Notes under the pieces: generated by a model
Seen by the model: only the letters and a program-made list of their open reading frames with translations
Told to the model about the DNA's origin: nothing
The model's database searches: none
DNA from: Flavobacterium stagni
GTDB lineage: Bacteria > Bacteroidota > Bacteroidia > Flavobacteriales > Flavobacteriaceae
Direction: 5' to 3'
NCBI RefSeq assembly: GCF_004122105.1
Contig: NZ_SBKN01000001.1
Coordinates: forward strand, 62,001 to 126,000
DNA: 64,000 nucleotides
Translations under genes and position numbers: made by a program
Shown: positions 1-9,781 of the stretch, piece by piece
Layout of the letters: every line of letters starts with the position of its first letter
Numbering within the stretch: the stretch's first letter is position 1

Positions 1-57
1 AAAAGGAGAAGCGTACCTTCAAGAGACATTATTTCAATTTAAAAAAACTACGGCACT

Positions 58-1134
58 ATGAAAAAGTTCTTTTTTATTCTAATAACCATTTCTCTAGTTG
101 GTTGTTCAAAAAATGAAGAGTCAACCTCACCCACGCCAACGCCAACACCAACGGAAACTTTTATTCGGGCCGCCGACATGTCGTACCTCCCATTAATCGA
201 AAGTGAAGGCACACAATACAAATACAACAATACCGTACAAGACCCCATTCTTACGCTTAAAAATGCGGGGTGCAATACCATTCGTGTTCGCCTTTGGCAA
301 AACCCCTCTGACGGACATTGTGGGCTGAATGAAGTAAAGTCCTTTGCCCAACGTATTAAACAAGCGGGATTGAAAGTGTGGTTATCCGTGCATTATTCAG
401 ATACTTGGGCCGACCCAGGAAACCAAACCAAACCAGTGGCTTGGCAGTCGTTTGACTTTACTACCCTCAAAAATACGGTAGGCACGTACACTTCATTAGT
501 CATGACCGAAATTCAGCCTGACATCATCCAAATTGGGAATGAAATCAACGACGGTATGCTGTGGCCAGAGGGTAAATTATCCACAAATGAATCGCAATAC
601 CTACAACTTGTTACTACCGCTTGTGCGGCGGTTCGGGCTAATTCGTCTACTACAAAAATCATGTTACACCATGCCGGCATGAGCGGTTCGGATTGGTTTT
701 TTAGTAAAGTAGCAACAGTTGATTATGACTATATCGGACTCTCCTACTACCCCGTGTGGCACGGCACGGATATGAATGCACTTCAAACCAAAATGCAAAG
801 TTTGAGTCAGTTGTATTCCAAAAAAATTCTCGTGGCCGAAACCGCTTATCCTTTTACCTTGGGTTGGAATGATTGGACAAACAATATTGTCGGACTCCAA
901 AACCAACTCGTTCCTGGATATGATGCGACGGCTGATGGACAAAAGAATTTCCTTTTAGACCTTAAAAACAGAATCAAACAAGTGCCAAACGGTCTAGGAT
1001 TTTGTTATTGGGGGGCCGAATGGCTTGCCTTCCGCGGACCAACTTCTACCAATGGCTCTTCTTGGGAAAACCAAGCGTTATGGGACTTTAATAATAATGC
1101 ATTGCCCGCGATGAGCGTATTTAATGCGAATTAA
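58..1134 (+). CDS. GH53 arabinogalactan endo-beta-1,4-galactanase, lipoprotein
   Basis: Glycoside hydrolase family 53 enzyme, expected to cut beta-1,4-galactan side chains of pectin. The N-terminus is a lipoprotein signal ending in the lipobox LVGC (Cys16), followed by a Thr/Pro spacer (TPTPTPT), which suggests tethering to the outer membrane. The (beta/alpha)8 catalytic domain covers about residues 34-350. IQIGNEIND holds the acid/base Glu162 and VAETAYP the nucleophile Glu261, both as in the family. It is the first gene visible in a galactan operon; the next gene starts 9 bp downstream. Whether the operon begins further left cannot be seen: the 57 bases before it hold no recognisable gene end. 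Family call is firm; cell location is inferred. Confidence 0.93.
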   Translation: MKKFFFILITISLVGCSKNEESTSPTPTPTPTETFIRAADMSYLPLIESEGTQYKYNNTVQDPILTLKNAGCNTIRVRLWQNPSDGHCGLNEVKSFAQRIKQAGLKVWLSVHYSDTWADPGNQTKPVAWQSFDFTTLKNTVGTYTSLVMTEIQPDIIQIGNEINDGMLWPEGKLSTNESQYLQLVTTACAAVRANSSTTKIMLHHAGMSGSDWFFSKVATVDYDYIGLSYYPVWHGTDMNALQTKMQSLSQLYSKKILVAETAYPFTLGWNDWTNNIVGLQNQLVPGYDATADGQKNFLLDLKNRIKQVPNGLGFCYWGAEWLAFRGPTSTNGSSWENQALWDFNNNALPAMSVFNAN

Positions 1135-1143
1135 TACAATACA

Positions 1144-2160
1144 ATGATTAAAAATTTTATTTTTCATGTTTTGCCACTGTTAATGGTAGGGCTTCAAGCC
1201 GCATCGGCGCAGCAATCGACTTTTGCTAAAGGTGCCGATGTGAGCTGGTTGCCCCAAATGGAAGCTAGTGGTGTTCAATTCAAAGATGAAAAAGGGAATC
1301 CGAAAGATTGCCTCCAAATTCTTAAAGAACTAGGTATGAACAGCATTCGTTTGCGAGTATTTGTCAATCCCAACGACGATAAAGCCAGCGGACATTGCAG
1401 TAAAGAGGAAACCGTTCAAATGGCGGTTCGCGCTCAAAAATTAGGCTTTCGTGTGATGATCGATTTTCATTACAGCGACTCTTGGGCTGATCCTGCCAAA
1501 CAAAACAAACCGAAAGCATGGGAAAATCATAGTTTTCCTGAACTATTAAATGATGTGTATACCCATACTTTTGAGGTACTTTCTGCACTTAAAAAAGCAG
1601 GCGTTACACCAGAATGGGTTCAAATTGGGAATGAAATTCCGGGTGGGTTACTTTGGCCCGACGGTTGTACCCACAATTGGAAACAATTGGGCCAACTCTT
1701 AAACAAAGGCTATGACGCCACCAAAGCGGTGGATCCAAAAATCAAAGTGATTGTTCATGTGGATGAAGGGAACAACATCGATAAATTCAATGCTTTTTTT
1801 GATCATGTCACGCAAGAAAATGTACGCTATGATGTTATCGGACTCTCTTATTATCCTTTTTGGATTAAAAAAGACTACACCGAAACCATTGCTGATTTGG
1901 AAACAAATTTGATTAACTTGTCTAAAAAATACAACAAAGAAGTGATGGTCGTTGAAGTAGGCGGCGAAGTTTCTAAAGTGGAAAATACGTATAAATTACT
2001 AGAAGCAACCATCAATGCAGTGCGCAAAGTCCCCAACAACAAAGGCTTGGGCGTAATGTATTGGGAACCTCAAGGTATTGAGAGTTGGAGCCATTACAGC
2101 TTAAACGCATGGTTGGAAAACGGTCAACCTTCACCTGCCTTACAAGCATTTAAAAAATAA
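1144..2160 (+). CDS. GH53 arabinogalactan endo-beta-1,4-galactanase, secreted
   Basis: Second GH53 enzyme, a divergent paralogue of the gene just upstream. It has an ordinary signal peptide (hydrophobic run, then SAQQ near residue 21) instead of a lipobox, so it is probably periplasmic. Catalytic residues are present: VQIGNEIPGG (acid/base Glu164) and MVVEVGG (nucleophile Glu271). The length of 338 residues is normal for a single-domain GH53. A lipidated copy followed by a soluble copy suggests surface cleavage first, then trimming of imported oligosaccharides in the periplasm; that division of labour is inference. The start is 9 bp after the previous stop, and the beta-galactosidase gene begins 4 bp after its own stop. 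Confidence 0.93.
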   Translation: MIKNFIFHVLPLLMVGLQAASAQQSTFAKGADVSWLPQMEASGVQFKDEKGNPKDCLQILKELGMNSIRLRVFVNPNDDKASGHCSKEETVQMAVRAQKLGFRVMIDFHYSDSWADPAKQNKPKAWENHSFPELLNDVYTHTFEVLSALKKAGVTPEWVQIGNEIPGGLLWPDGCTHNWKQLGQLLNKGYDATKAVDPKIKVIVHVDEGNNIDKFNAFFDHVTQENVRYDVIGLSYYPFWIKKDYTETIADLETNLINLSKKYNKEVMVVEVGGEVSKVENTYKLLEATINAVRKVPNNKGLGVMYWEPQGIESWSHYSLNAWLENGQPSPALQAFKK

Positions 2161-2164
2161 TCGC

Positions 2165-4570
2165 ATGAAAAAAATCGCGTTACTTTTCACTACCATTTTT
2201 TTGGTTTGCCTTTCGGCGAAAGCCCAATTCAAAACCAACCTTGATACGGATTGGCGCTTTCATTTAGGTCACGCTGCCAATCCTGAAAAAGATTTTAATT
2301 ACAGTATTGCTACGATTTTTTCCAAATCGGGTGGCGCTACCAAAACGGCTATCGATCCAAAATTTGTTGACACTACTTGGACCAAACTCAACATACCGCA
2401 CGATTGGGCTGTGGATTTGCCCTTTGTGTATTCTCCCAATTTTGATGTCGAATCCCACGGCTATAAACCCATTGGCGGCTTGTATCCCGAAACCAGTATT
2501 GGTTGGTACCGCAAACATTTTACTGTTACCCCAAAACCGGGTTTGGACCGTTACGAACTTCAATTTGATGGTATCTTCCGCAATGCTTCGATTTGGTTAA
2601 ATGGATTTTATGTGGGTACGAATCAGAGTGGTTATGTAGGCGTTTCCTATGATGTTACGGATTACATTTTGACCGATAAAGAAAATATTTTGGTTGTGCG
2701 TGTGGATGCTACACAATACGAAGGTTGGTTTTATGAAGGTGCAGGCATCTATCGTCATGTTTGGCTTAATCAATTCAACAACCTACATGTTGCCGATGGC
2801 GATTTCTTTGTGCATTCTACCCAAAACGGCAAAAAGGCAACGGTCACCTTAGAAACCACGGTAACCAACAAAAATTTTTACCCCACTAATTGCACCGTTT
2901 CTACCTATATCAAATCCCGTGAAGGAAAAATAATTGGAACAACAAGCGAACAAAAATTGAGTTTGACCACCAATCAACAAAGTACGATAAAACAAAAAAT
3001 AACCCTTTCAAACGCTACCCTTTGGGACATTGACAATCCGTATTTGTATCGAGCGGTAACCGTGGTCAAACAAAACGGAAAAATAGTAGACCAACAGGAA
3101 ACCAAATTTGGTCTGCGCACCGTGGCATTTAACGGTCAAAAAGGATTTTTCTTAAATGGAAAACCGCTTAAAATCAAAGGTACCAATAACCACCAAGATC
3201 ATGCAGGCGTTGGTAGTGCATTACCCGATGATCTTCAATATTTTCGTATAAAATTATTAAAAGAATTAGGTTCCAATGCTTACCGTGCTAGTCATCATGC
3301 GCCCACACGCGAACTACTCGAAGCCTGTGACAGCTTGGGAATGTTGGTTTTGGACGAACAACGTTTGTTAAATAGCAGTCCGGAGTACTTGGACCAATTT
3401 ACCCGCCTAATCAAACGCGATCGCAATCATCCGTCCGTGTTTTTGTGGTCGATTGGCAATGAAGAAGGATGGATTCAAAAAAATGATTTTGGTAAAAAAA
3501 TAGCGCTTACACTTTTGGCCAAACAACGCGAACTTGACCCGTCACGTACAAGCACCTATGCGGCCGATATGGGCAATGAATTTCCCGGCGTTAATGAAGT
3601 CATTCCCGTTCGCGGCTTCAATTACCGTCAGTTTGCGGTCGCCGATTATCATAAAGACCATCCCAACCAGCCATTATTGGGAACAGAAATGGGCAGTACA
3701 GTTACCACACGCGGTATTTATGAAAAAGATCCGATTCGGGCCTATGTTCCCGATCAAGATATCACCGCACCATGGTGGGCTAGTAAAGCCGAAGAATGGT
3801 GGAGCCTTGCCGCTGTGAACGATTATTGGATGGGCGGATTTGTGTGGACAGGCTTGGATTATCGCGGCGAACCCACACCCTACAAATGGCCGAATATCAA
3901 CTCGCACTTCGGTATCATGGATGTTTGTGGTTTTCCAAAAAACATCTATTACTATTACAAAAGTTGGTGGACCAATGAGGATATTATTCATATTTCACCG
4001 CATTGGAATTGGGCTGATAAAGTGGGACAACCCATTGAAGTTTGGGTCAACACCAATGCCGATGATGTGGAACTCTTTTTAAATGGAAAAAGTTTGGGTA
4101 AAAAAGTCATGCCCCGAAACAGTCATTTGAAATGGTCGGTTCCTTATGAACCTGGCAAACTAGAAGCCGTAGGTATTAAAAAAGGTAAAAAAATCATAAC
4201 CTCAGTAGAAACTACAGGCGCACCTTATCGCGTGATTGCTACTCCGAACCGCACAACATTAAAAGCCAACGGAACCGATGTGGTGATTGTTAACCTTTCT
4301 ATTGTAGATGAAAAAGGACGTGAAGTTCCGGTGGCCGACAACCGTATTCAATTCCAACTTATGGGCGATGCCAAAATAATTGGTGTAGGCAACGGCGATC
4401 CGAGTTCGCACGAACCCGATCATTGTCCCGAAAGTGCTTGGCAACGCAGCGCCTTTAACGGTAAATGCCAAGTGATTCTTCAAGCGGGAAAAACCAAGGG
4501 CACCCTTACTCTTAAAGCGACCGCCAACGGACTTGCCTCAGAAACCATTACCCTCACTCAATCGAATTAA
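2165..4570 (+). CDS. GH2 beta-galactosidase, secreted
   Basis: Glycoside hydrolase family 2 enzyme of 801 residues with a signal peptide (cleavage after about SAKA, residue 20). The order is sugar-binding jelly roll (about 25-205), Ig-like domain (about 210-318), TIM barrel (about 320-600), then C-terminal DUF4982-like and Ig-like domains. LWSIGNEEGW carries the acid/base Glu433 and LLGTEMG the nucleophile Glu508. In this operon it most likely releases galactose from galacto-oligosaccharides made by the two GH53 enzymes. Galactose as the product is supported by galK and galT directly downstream (galK starts 6 bp later), but GH2 also contains other activities, so the substrate is inferred from context. 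Confidence 0.92.
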   Translation: MKKIALLFTTIFLVCLSAKAQFKTNLDTDWRFHLGHAANPEKDFNYSIATIFSKSGGATKTAIDPKFVDTTWTKLNIPHDWAVDLPFVYSPNFDVESHGYKPIGGLYPETSIGWYRKHFTVTPKPGLDRYELQFDGIFRNASIWLNGFYVGTNQSGYVGVSYDVTDYILTDKENILVVRVDATQYEGWFYEGAGIYRHVWLNQFNNLHVADGDFFVHSTQNGKKATVTLETTVTNKNFYPTNCTVSTYIKSREGKIIGTTSEQKLSLTTNQQSTIKQKITLSNATLWDIDNPYLYRAVTVVKQNGKIVDQQETKFGLRTVAFNGQKGFFLNGKPLKIKGTNNHQDHAGVGSALPDDLQYFRIKLLKELGSNAYRASHHAPTRELLEACDSLGMLVLDEQRLLNSSPEYLDQFTRLIKRDRNHPSVFLWSIGNEEGWIQKNDFGKKIALTLLAKQRELDPSRTSTYAADMGNEFPGVNEVIPVRGFNYRQFAVADYHKDHPNQPLLGTEMGSTVTTRGIYEKDPIRAYVPDQDITAPWWASKAEEWWSLAAVNDYWMGGFVWTGLDYRGEPTPYKWPNINSHFGIMDVCGFPKNIYYYYKSWWTNEDIIHISPHWNWADKVGQPIEVWVNTNADDVELFLNGKSLGKKVMPRNSHLKWSVPYEPGKLEAVGIKKGKKIITSVETTGAPYRVIATPNRTTLKANGTDVVIVNLSIVDEKGREVPVADNRIQFQLMGDAKIIGVGNGDPSSHEPDHCPESAWQRSAFNGKCQVILQAGKTKGTLTLKATANGLASETITLTQSN

Positions 4571-4576
4571 TTTGCC

Positions 4577-5749
4577 ATGAAAAAGCAACTCGTGCGTCAA
4601 ACACGCGACCACTTTCAACAGATTTATCATCAAGCTCCCGAAGCTGTTTTTCTCTCTCCGGGGCGCATCAATATTATTGGAGAACACATCGATTATAACG
4701 ATGGATTTGTACTTCCAGCTGCCATTAATAAATACGTTTGCTTTGCCCTTAGCAAAACAAACAATTCTACCATTTCCTTTCATGCCAAAGATTTAAACGA
4801 ATCCTATACGTTATCAACGGAAGACAATTTAGTCCCTGTGGAAACCATGTGGGTGAATTACCTGTTGGGTGTTTTGGACGAACTCAAACGAAGCAATAAA
4901 ATCGTTTCGGGATTTGAAATGACGTTTAGCAGTACGGTACCTATGGGGTCCGGACTTTCCTCATCGGCTGCTGTGGAGTGTGGTTTCGCTTTTGCGTTAA
5001 ATTCACTTTTTGACCTTAACCTTTCGCGTCAAGACATTGCGCTGATTGGTCAACAAGCCGAACATCGTTTTGCAGGTGTAAAATGCGGGATTATGGATCA
5101 ATTTGCTTCAGTATTTGGCAAAAAAAATAAAGTCATCAAACTCGACTGCACAACCCTTGATTACACCTATTACGATGCTCATTTGGGCGACTATAGCTTA
5201 CTGCTTTTGGATAGTTGTGTGAAACATACCCACCTTACCTCTGGCTATAATGACCGTCGAAATGAAGTAGAAGTAGGTTTGAAAATGATCCAATCGCATT
5301 ATCCTGAAGTAAGCACTTTTCGCGATTGTTCGTTGGATATGATCGAAAATCTAAAATCCGAATTGGGTGAAATCATCTACAAACGATGTCATTTTGTAGT
5401 CAAAGAAATTGCACGGGTTGACGTGGCTGCCCAAGCCTTAAACAATCATCACTATTCGTTGTTGGGACAAACCATGACCGAAACACATTGGGGTTTATCT
5501 AACGAATATGAAGTGAGTTGCCCCGAAATTGATTTTTTAGTGGAAACGATTCTAAAAAAAGAAGGCGTTTTGGGTGCTCGAATGATGGGAGGCGGATTTG
5601 GAGGTTGTTCCATTAATTTGGTCCCAAAAGAAAAAGAAAAAGAAATTATAGCCCAAATGAAAACCGCTTATTTTGAGCAATTTGGGATTACTTTAAACTA
5701 TTATCCTATCAAAATTTCGAAAGGAACTACAAAATACGAAAAAGCATGA
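4577..5749 (+). CDS. galK: Galactokinase
   Basis: Cytoplasmic GHMP-family kinase that phosphorylates galactose at C1 with ATP, the first step of the Leloir pathway. The galactokinase signature GRINIIGEHIDYNDG lies near residues 29-43, the ATP-binding glycine/serine loop PMGSGLSSSAA near 122-132, and the third GHMP motif GARMMGGGFGG near the C-terminus. The length of 390 residues is typical. The stop codon overlaps the start of galT by 4 bases (ATGA), implying translational coupling. Asp and Arg residues typical of the active site are present around GEHIDY. No galactose mutarotase or UDP-glucose epimerase gene is found in the window. Confidence 0.97.
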   Translation: MKKQLVRQTRDHFQQIYHQAPEAVFLSPGRINIIGEHIDYNDGFVLPAAINKYVCFALSKTNNSTISFHAKDLNESYTLSTEDNLVPVETMWVNYLLGVLDELKRSNKIVSGFEMTFSSTVPMGSGLSSSAAVECGFAFALNSLFDLNLSRQDIALIGQQAEHRFAGVKCGIMDQFASVFGKKNKVIKLDCTTLDYTYYDAHLGDYSLLLLDSCVKHTHLTSGYNDRRNEVEVGLKMIQSHYPEVSTFRDCSLDMIENLKSELGEIIYKRCHFVVKEIARVDVAAQALNNHHYSLLGQTMTETHWGLSNEYEVSCPEIDFLVETILKKEGVLGARMMGGGFGGCSINLVPKEKEKEIIAQMKTAYFEQFGITLNYYPIKISKGTTKYEKA

Positions 5750-6798
5750 TGCAGTTTGACCGCAATGACCACCCGCACCGTCGCTATAACCCATTGCTAG
5801 GGGAATGGATATTGGTTTCTCCGCAACGGGCAAAACGTCCGTGGCAAGGGCAAAAAGAAACGCCTGTAACCGTTACCTTACCCTCACACGATCCCGAATG
5901 TTATTTGTGTGCGGGAAATGTTCGCGCCAACGGAATTGCAAACCCAAATTATAGTGATTGCTATGTGTTTGACAACGATTTTGCGGCATTGTTAAATGAC
6001 GAAGTGGCATTTACCCAACCTGAATCCAATTTCTTTACATTGCAACCCGAACGCGGGATCAATCGAGTGGTTTGTTTTTCTCCAAATCATAGTTTGACGT
6101 TAGCTGAAATGGATGTCCTTTCCATTGAAAAAGTGATTACAACTTGGCAAGATGAGTACCAAACCTTAGGGCAATTGGATTATATCAATGCTGTTCAAAT
6201 TTTTGAAAATAAAGGCAGTGTTATGGGGTGTAGTAATCCGCATCCCCATGGACAGATTTGGGCTCAATCATCGCTTCCCACATTAGTCGCTAAAACACAC
6301 AACCATTTATTGCAGTATTACCAACAACACGGAAGTACTTTGTTGTCCGATTATGTTAACGCCGAACTCCAAGCGAAGGAACGAATTGTGTTTGAAAATA
6401 ATCATTTTGTTATCGTAGTTCCTTTTTGGGCGACATGGCCGTATGAAACGTTATTAATTTCTAAGCGTTCGATGGCGCATCTATTAGAACTTACTAAGGA
6501 TGAAAAAGCGGCTTTTGCTGAAGCAATTCAAGCAATTACCGTGAAATACGATAACCTTTTTGAAATACCTTTCCCCTATTCGGCAGGAATTCATCAAGCG
6601 CCCACCGATGGTAACGATCATCCTGAATGGCACCTACACATGCATTTTTATCCACCCTTATTGCGTAGTGCTTCGGTCAAAAAATTTATGGTAGGCTATG
6701 AAATGTTGGCTGAAGCCCAACGCGACATTACTCCCGAACAAAGTGCCGCAGTTTTGCGTGACTTATCCCTTCAACACTATAAAACCCGCACGTTATGA
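5746..6798 (+). CDS. galT: Galactose-1-phosphate uridylyltransferase
   Basis: Transfers UMP from UDP-glucose to galactose-1-phosphate, giving UDP-galactose and glucose-1-phosphate. The catalytic motif is SNPHPHGQIW (HPH at residues 166-168; the second His becomes uridylylated). CYLC at 52-55 gives the N-terminal zinc ligands, and HLHMHFYPP near the C-terminus is a further metal and substrate motif. The length of 350 residues is normal. It overlaps galK upstream by 4 bases and the symporter gene downstream by 4 bases, so the three are translated as a unit. The organism must supply UDP-galactose 4-epimerase from elsewhere in the genome. Confidence 0.97.
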   Translation: MMQFDRNDHPHRRYNPLLGEWILVSPQRAKRPWQGQKETPVTVTLPSHDPECYLCAGNVRANGIANPNYSDCYVFDNDFAALLNDEVAFTQPESNFFTLQPERGINRVVCFSPNHSLTLAEMDVLSIEKVITTWQDEYQTLGQLDYINAVQIFENKGSVMGCSNPHPHGQIWAQSSLPTLVAKTHNHLLQYYQQHGSTLLSDYVNAELQAKERIVFENNHFVIVVPFWATWPYETLLISKRSMAHLLELTKDEKAAFAEAIQAITVKYDNLFEIPFPYSAGIHQAPTDGNDHPEWHLHMHFYPPLLRSASVKKFMVGYEMLAEAQRDITPEQSAAVLRDLSLQHYKTRTL

Positions 6799-8465
6799 AA
6801 ACCTTAGCGACCCAAGATTATATTGTCTTCTTCCTGTATTTTGTCATCATTGTTGGCTACGGGTTATTTATTTATAGAAAAAAGAAAAAAACAGAAGTTG
6901 ATAGTAAAGATTATTTCTTGGCCGAAGGTTCGCTGACCTGGTGGGCCATTGGTGCTTCATTAATCGCGAGTAACATCAGTGCCGAGCAATTTATCGGCAT
7001 GAGTGGTAGTGGTTTTAAAATGGGCTTGGCTATTGCTACGTACGAATGGATGTCGGCACTAACCTTGATCATCGTGGCTGTGTTTTTTATTCCGGTCTAT
7101 TTAAAGAATAAAATCTACACCATGCCCCAGTATTTAAATCAACGTTACAACGGGCAAGTTGCCATGATCATGTCGGTGTTCTGGTTGTTATTGTATGTCT
7201 TGGTCAATCTCACTTCGATTTTGTATTTGGGTGCTTTGGCCATCAGTAGTATATCGGGTTTAAACCTAACTCTATGCATGGTTTTTCTAGCTGTATTTGC
7301 GTTGATGATTACGTTGGGAGGCATGAAAGTCATTGGTTATACGGATGTGATTCAAGTTTTCTTCTTGATTTTAGGCGGATTGGTGACCACGTATTTGGCA
7401 TTGAAATTGGTGGCCGAACAATTTGGTTCAACGGGGGTGATAGAAGGATTTTCACTAATGAAAAACAATGCTTCCGACCATTTCCACATGATATTTGATA
7501 AAACCAATCCCAACTATATGGACCTTCCCGGGTTATCGGTTTTAATTGGGGGGATGCTTATTATCAATTTGAATTATTGGGGCTGTAACCAATACATCAC
7601 GCAACGGGCTTTGGGAGCCGACTTAAAAACAGCGCGTGGCGGAATTTTATTTGCTGCCTTTTTAAAACTTTTAATGCCCATTATTGTGGTTATTCCGGGG
7701 ATAGCGGCTTATGTATTGTATCAAAAAGGGTATTTTGGCGCTGAGTTGATGCAAGACGGCAGTTTGAATCCCGATCGGGCTTATCCTACCTTATTGAACT
7801 TACTCCCTGTTGGTTTAAAAGGTTTGTCTTTTGCAGCATTAACCGCGGCTATTGTCGCTTCATTAGCAGGAAAAGCCAACAGTATTGCGACCATTTTTAC
7901 CTTGGATGTTTATAATAAAAACCGAACCGAACCCGCATCGGAAGCACAATTGGTTAAAGTAGGCAAGCAAGTTGTTGTTGCCGCTTTGCTAATCGCTATT
8001 ATTGTAGCCCCATTGTTAGGCATTGATAAAAAAGGAGGATTCCAATACATTCAAGAATACACGGGCTTTGTGAGTCCGGGCATCTTTGCCATGTTTATTT
8101 TGGGCTTTTTCTGGAAAAAAACCACCTCCAATGCGGCATTATTTGCTACGATTGGCGGATTCCTTCTTTCCCTGGGTTTCAAATTCTTACCCAGCATGGT
8201 GAATTTAGAATTCCTTTACAGCACGGGCTTTGCTGTTCCTAATGCGGAGGGAATTTATGAAATACCGTTTGTTGATCGTATGGGCTTTGTATTCTTAATT
8301 TGTGTTGTAGGAATGGCTGCCATTAGCCTTTATGAACACAAAAAAGGAGTGCCAACCAATGGTTTAGAAATCGATGCTACTTTATTCAAAACGACCCCAT
8401 CCTTTACCGTTTGGAGTTTGATTATTTTAGGAATTTTAGCGGCTTTATATACGATTTTCTGGTAA
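6795..8465 (+). CDS. Sodium:galactose-type symporter (SSS family)
   Basis: Inner-membrane sodium/solute symporter of 556 residues with about 14 hydrophobic segments. ASLIASNISAEQFIGMSGSG near residue 55 is the typical SSS sodium-site helix of vSGLT-like sugar carriers, and LNYWGCNQYITQRALGA is a conserved sugar-transporter segment. It lies last in the galactan operon and overlaps galT by 4 bases, so galactose is the likely substrate; this comes from context, since sequence alone does not separate galactose from glucose. Its 3' end overlaps the convergent peptidase gene by 21 bases, leaving no room for a separate intergenic terminator. Confidence 0.92.
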   Translation: MKTLATQDYIVFFLYFVIIVGYGLFIYRKKKKTEVDSKDYFLAEGSLTWWAIGASLIASNISAEQFIGMSGSGFKMGLAIATYEWMSALTLIIVAVFFIPVYLKNKIYTMPQYLNQRYNGQVAMIMSVFWLLLYVLVNLTSILYLGALAISSISGLNLTLCMVFLAVFALMITLGGMKVIGYTDVIQVFFLILGGLVTTYLALKLVAEQFGSTGVIEGFSLMKNNASDHFHMIFDKTNPNYMDLPGLSVLIGGMLIINLNYWGCNQYITQRALGADLKTARGGILFAAFLKLLMPIIVVIPGIAAYVLYQKGYFGAELMQDGSLNPDRAYPTLLNLLPVGLKGLSFAALTAAIVASLAGKANSIATIFTLDVYNKNRTEPASEAQLVKVGKQVVVAALLIAIIVAPLLGIDKKGGFQYIQEYTGFVSPGIFAMFILGFFWKKTTSNAALFATIGGFLLSLGFKFLPSMVNLEFLYSTGFAVPNAEGIYEIPFVDRMGFVFLICVVGMAAISLYEHKKGVPTNGLEIDATLFKTTPSFTVWSLIILGILAALYTIFW

Positions 8466-9284
8466 TTGAAGCGCGTGAGCACTATTGAGCATCCGACTTA
8501 CTTTTTTAAAAAGATTAGGGAACTTTGCTCTAAATTCGTTTGGGGTTTCATAATAATGTTCGATAACCACCGCTAGAAACTCGTATTCATTGGTAAACGC
8601 ATATTCCCGAAAATACTTGGATTCCACGATTTGATGTTGGACATTAGGGTGTTTTACAAATTCCATCAAAGCATCAAAATGTCGTTTAAATACGGAGGCT
8701 GTTGTATTCCCTTCTTGATAGGCGTTACGTTGCAGTACATGGGTAAATTCGTGAATTCCCAAATTGAGGTTGTCATTTTCAATAGAATGTCCTTCGAGTA
8801 AATCCGCCCAAGAAAAGACTACAGCACGTATTCCTGGATTAAACTCGCCTTTATGGTATTGTTCGGTAATATTGGAATAATAGACTTCAGGATAGACAAT
8901 GACTCGTTCGAACACATCGGCAAGATAATCCCGAAATCCGAAAGTCAGCATCACATACGTGCCTGCGACTAACATTCGAACTTCCTCGGTAATTTCGAAA
9001 TCCCTTCCATGAAATTCATATACTTCCAGAAAATGCGCCACGCGATGTTCAAATTCGATACGCCGTTTGGGCGATAAGCGTCGGTAAAACGAAAAATAGT
9101 GGTGCAATAAACTGGACTGTGAAAGGGAAAGTTTTTTGGTTTTCCAACGAAAGGGAATGCGCAATGGACGACCAAAAAGAGAGGCTAAAAAATAATCTAG
9201 AATATTGATGAAAAAATAAAAAATGAGTACGGCAAAAACCAGTACGATCATTAACAAAAGTAAAATTGCGATAACTTCTCCCAT
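8445..9284 (-). CDS. MtfA-like zinc-dependent peptidase (M90 family)
   Basis: A 279-residue protein with one N-terminal membrane segment (about residues 5-30) and a cytoplasmic-type metallopeptidase domain. HEFTHVLQ at 178-185 is the gluzincin HExxH motif, and a downstream ExxxxxxE region (NEYEFLAVVIEHY) supplies the distal ligand. The fold and flanking motifs match the MtfA (YeeI)/M90 family, which in enterobacteria inactivates the Mlc repressor of glucose uptake; no Mlc-like gene is seen here, so that role should not be assumed. Convergent with and overlapping the sugar symporter by 21 bases. Expressed from its own promoter (-7 box at 9299-9306). Confidence 0.85.
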   Translation of the reverse strand: MGEVIAILLLLMIVLVFAVLIFYFFINILDYFLASLFGRPLRIPFRWKTKKLSLSQSSLLHHYFSFYRRLSPKRRIEFEHRVAHFLEVYEFHGRDFEITEEVRMLVAGTYVMLTFGFRDYLADVFERVIVYPEVYYSNITEQYHKGEFNPGIRAVVFSWADLLEGHSIENDNLNLGIHEFTHVLQRNAYQEGNTTASVFKRHFDALMEFVKHPNVQHQIVESKYFREYAFTNEYEFLAVVIEHYYETPNEFRAKFPNLFKKVSRMLNSAHALQLPENRI

Positions 9285-9298
9285 GTGCAGGTAAAATC

Positions 9299-9306
9299 CA
9301 AAGATA
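9299..9306 (-). promoter_or_regulatory. -7 promoter box of the MtfA-like gene
   Basis: TATCTTTG on the minus strand matches the Bacteroidota TAnnTTTG -7 consensus exactly. It ends 14 bases before the start codon at 9284, giving a very short leader. A TTG on the minus strand at 9331-9333 could be the -33 element, but the 24-base spacer is a little long. Confidence 0.6.
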
Positions 9307-9353
9307 GGGAAATGGATTGGTAAAGCAGTACAATAAAAAATTTAGAATTCAAG

Positions 9354-9781
9354 AATGGGATTCAACTTCGTTGTTCCCTCAAAGCTCCGCTTTGAAAATA
9401 AAACGACTGAAAAGAAATTTTAAAATAAATCCAATACCACGAATGGGATTCAACTTCGTTGTTCCCTCAAAGCTCCGCTTTGAAAATAAAACAGCTGGAA
9501 AGAAATTTTAAAACGAATCCAATACCACGAAGGGGATTCAACTTCGTTGATCCCTCAAAGTTCCGCTTTGAAAATAAAACGACTGGAAAAAAATTTTAAA
9601 ACGAATCCAATACCACGAAGGGGATTCAACTTCGTTGTTCCCTCAAAGCTCCGCTTTGAAAATAAAACAGCTGGAAAGAAATTTTAAAACGAATCCAATA
9701 CCACGAATGGGATTCAACTTCGTTGATCCCTCAAAGCTCCGCTTTGAAAATAAAACGACTGAAAAGAAATTTTAAAATAAA
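9354..9781. repeat. Five tandem 88-bp repeats with two hairpins per unit
   Basis: Units begin at 9354, 9442, 9530, 9618 and 9706, each 88 bases apart; the fifth is cut short. Copies differ at a handful of places only. Each unit holds two short foldable motifs: GGGATTCAAC-TTC-GTTGWTCCC and TCAAAG-CTCCG-CTTTGA. Several changes fall in loops or swap bases symmetrically (ACGACTG versus ACAGCTG). No convincing reading frame runs through the array. It lies between the 5' end of the MtfA-like gene and the 3' end of tRNA-Arg. The family looks like an intergenic repeat amplified by slippage; function unknown. Confidence 0.95.

Noticed and set aside
9317..9511. 64-codon ORF through the first tandem repeats
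   Set aside because: It arises from the repeat itself, has no promoter or family resemblance, and does not persist through the other copies.
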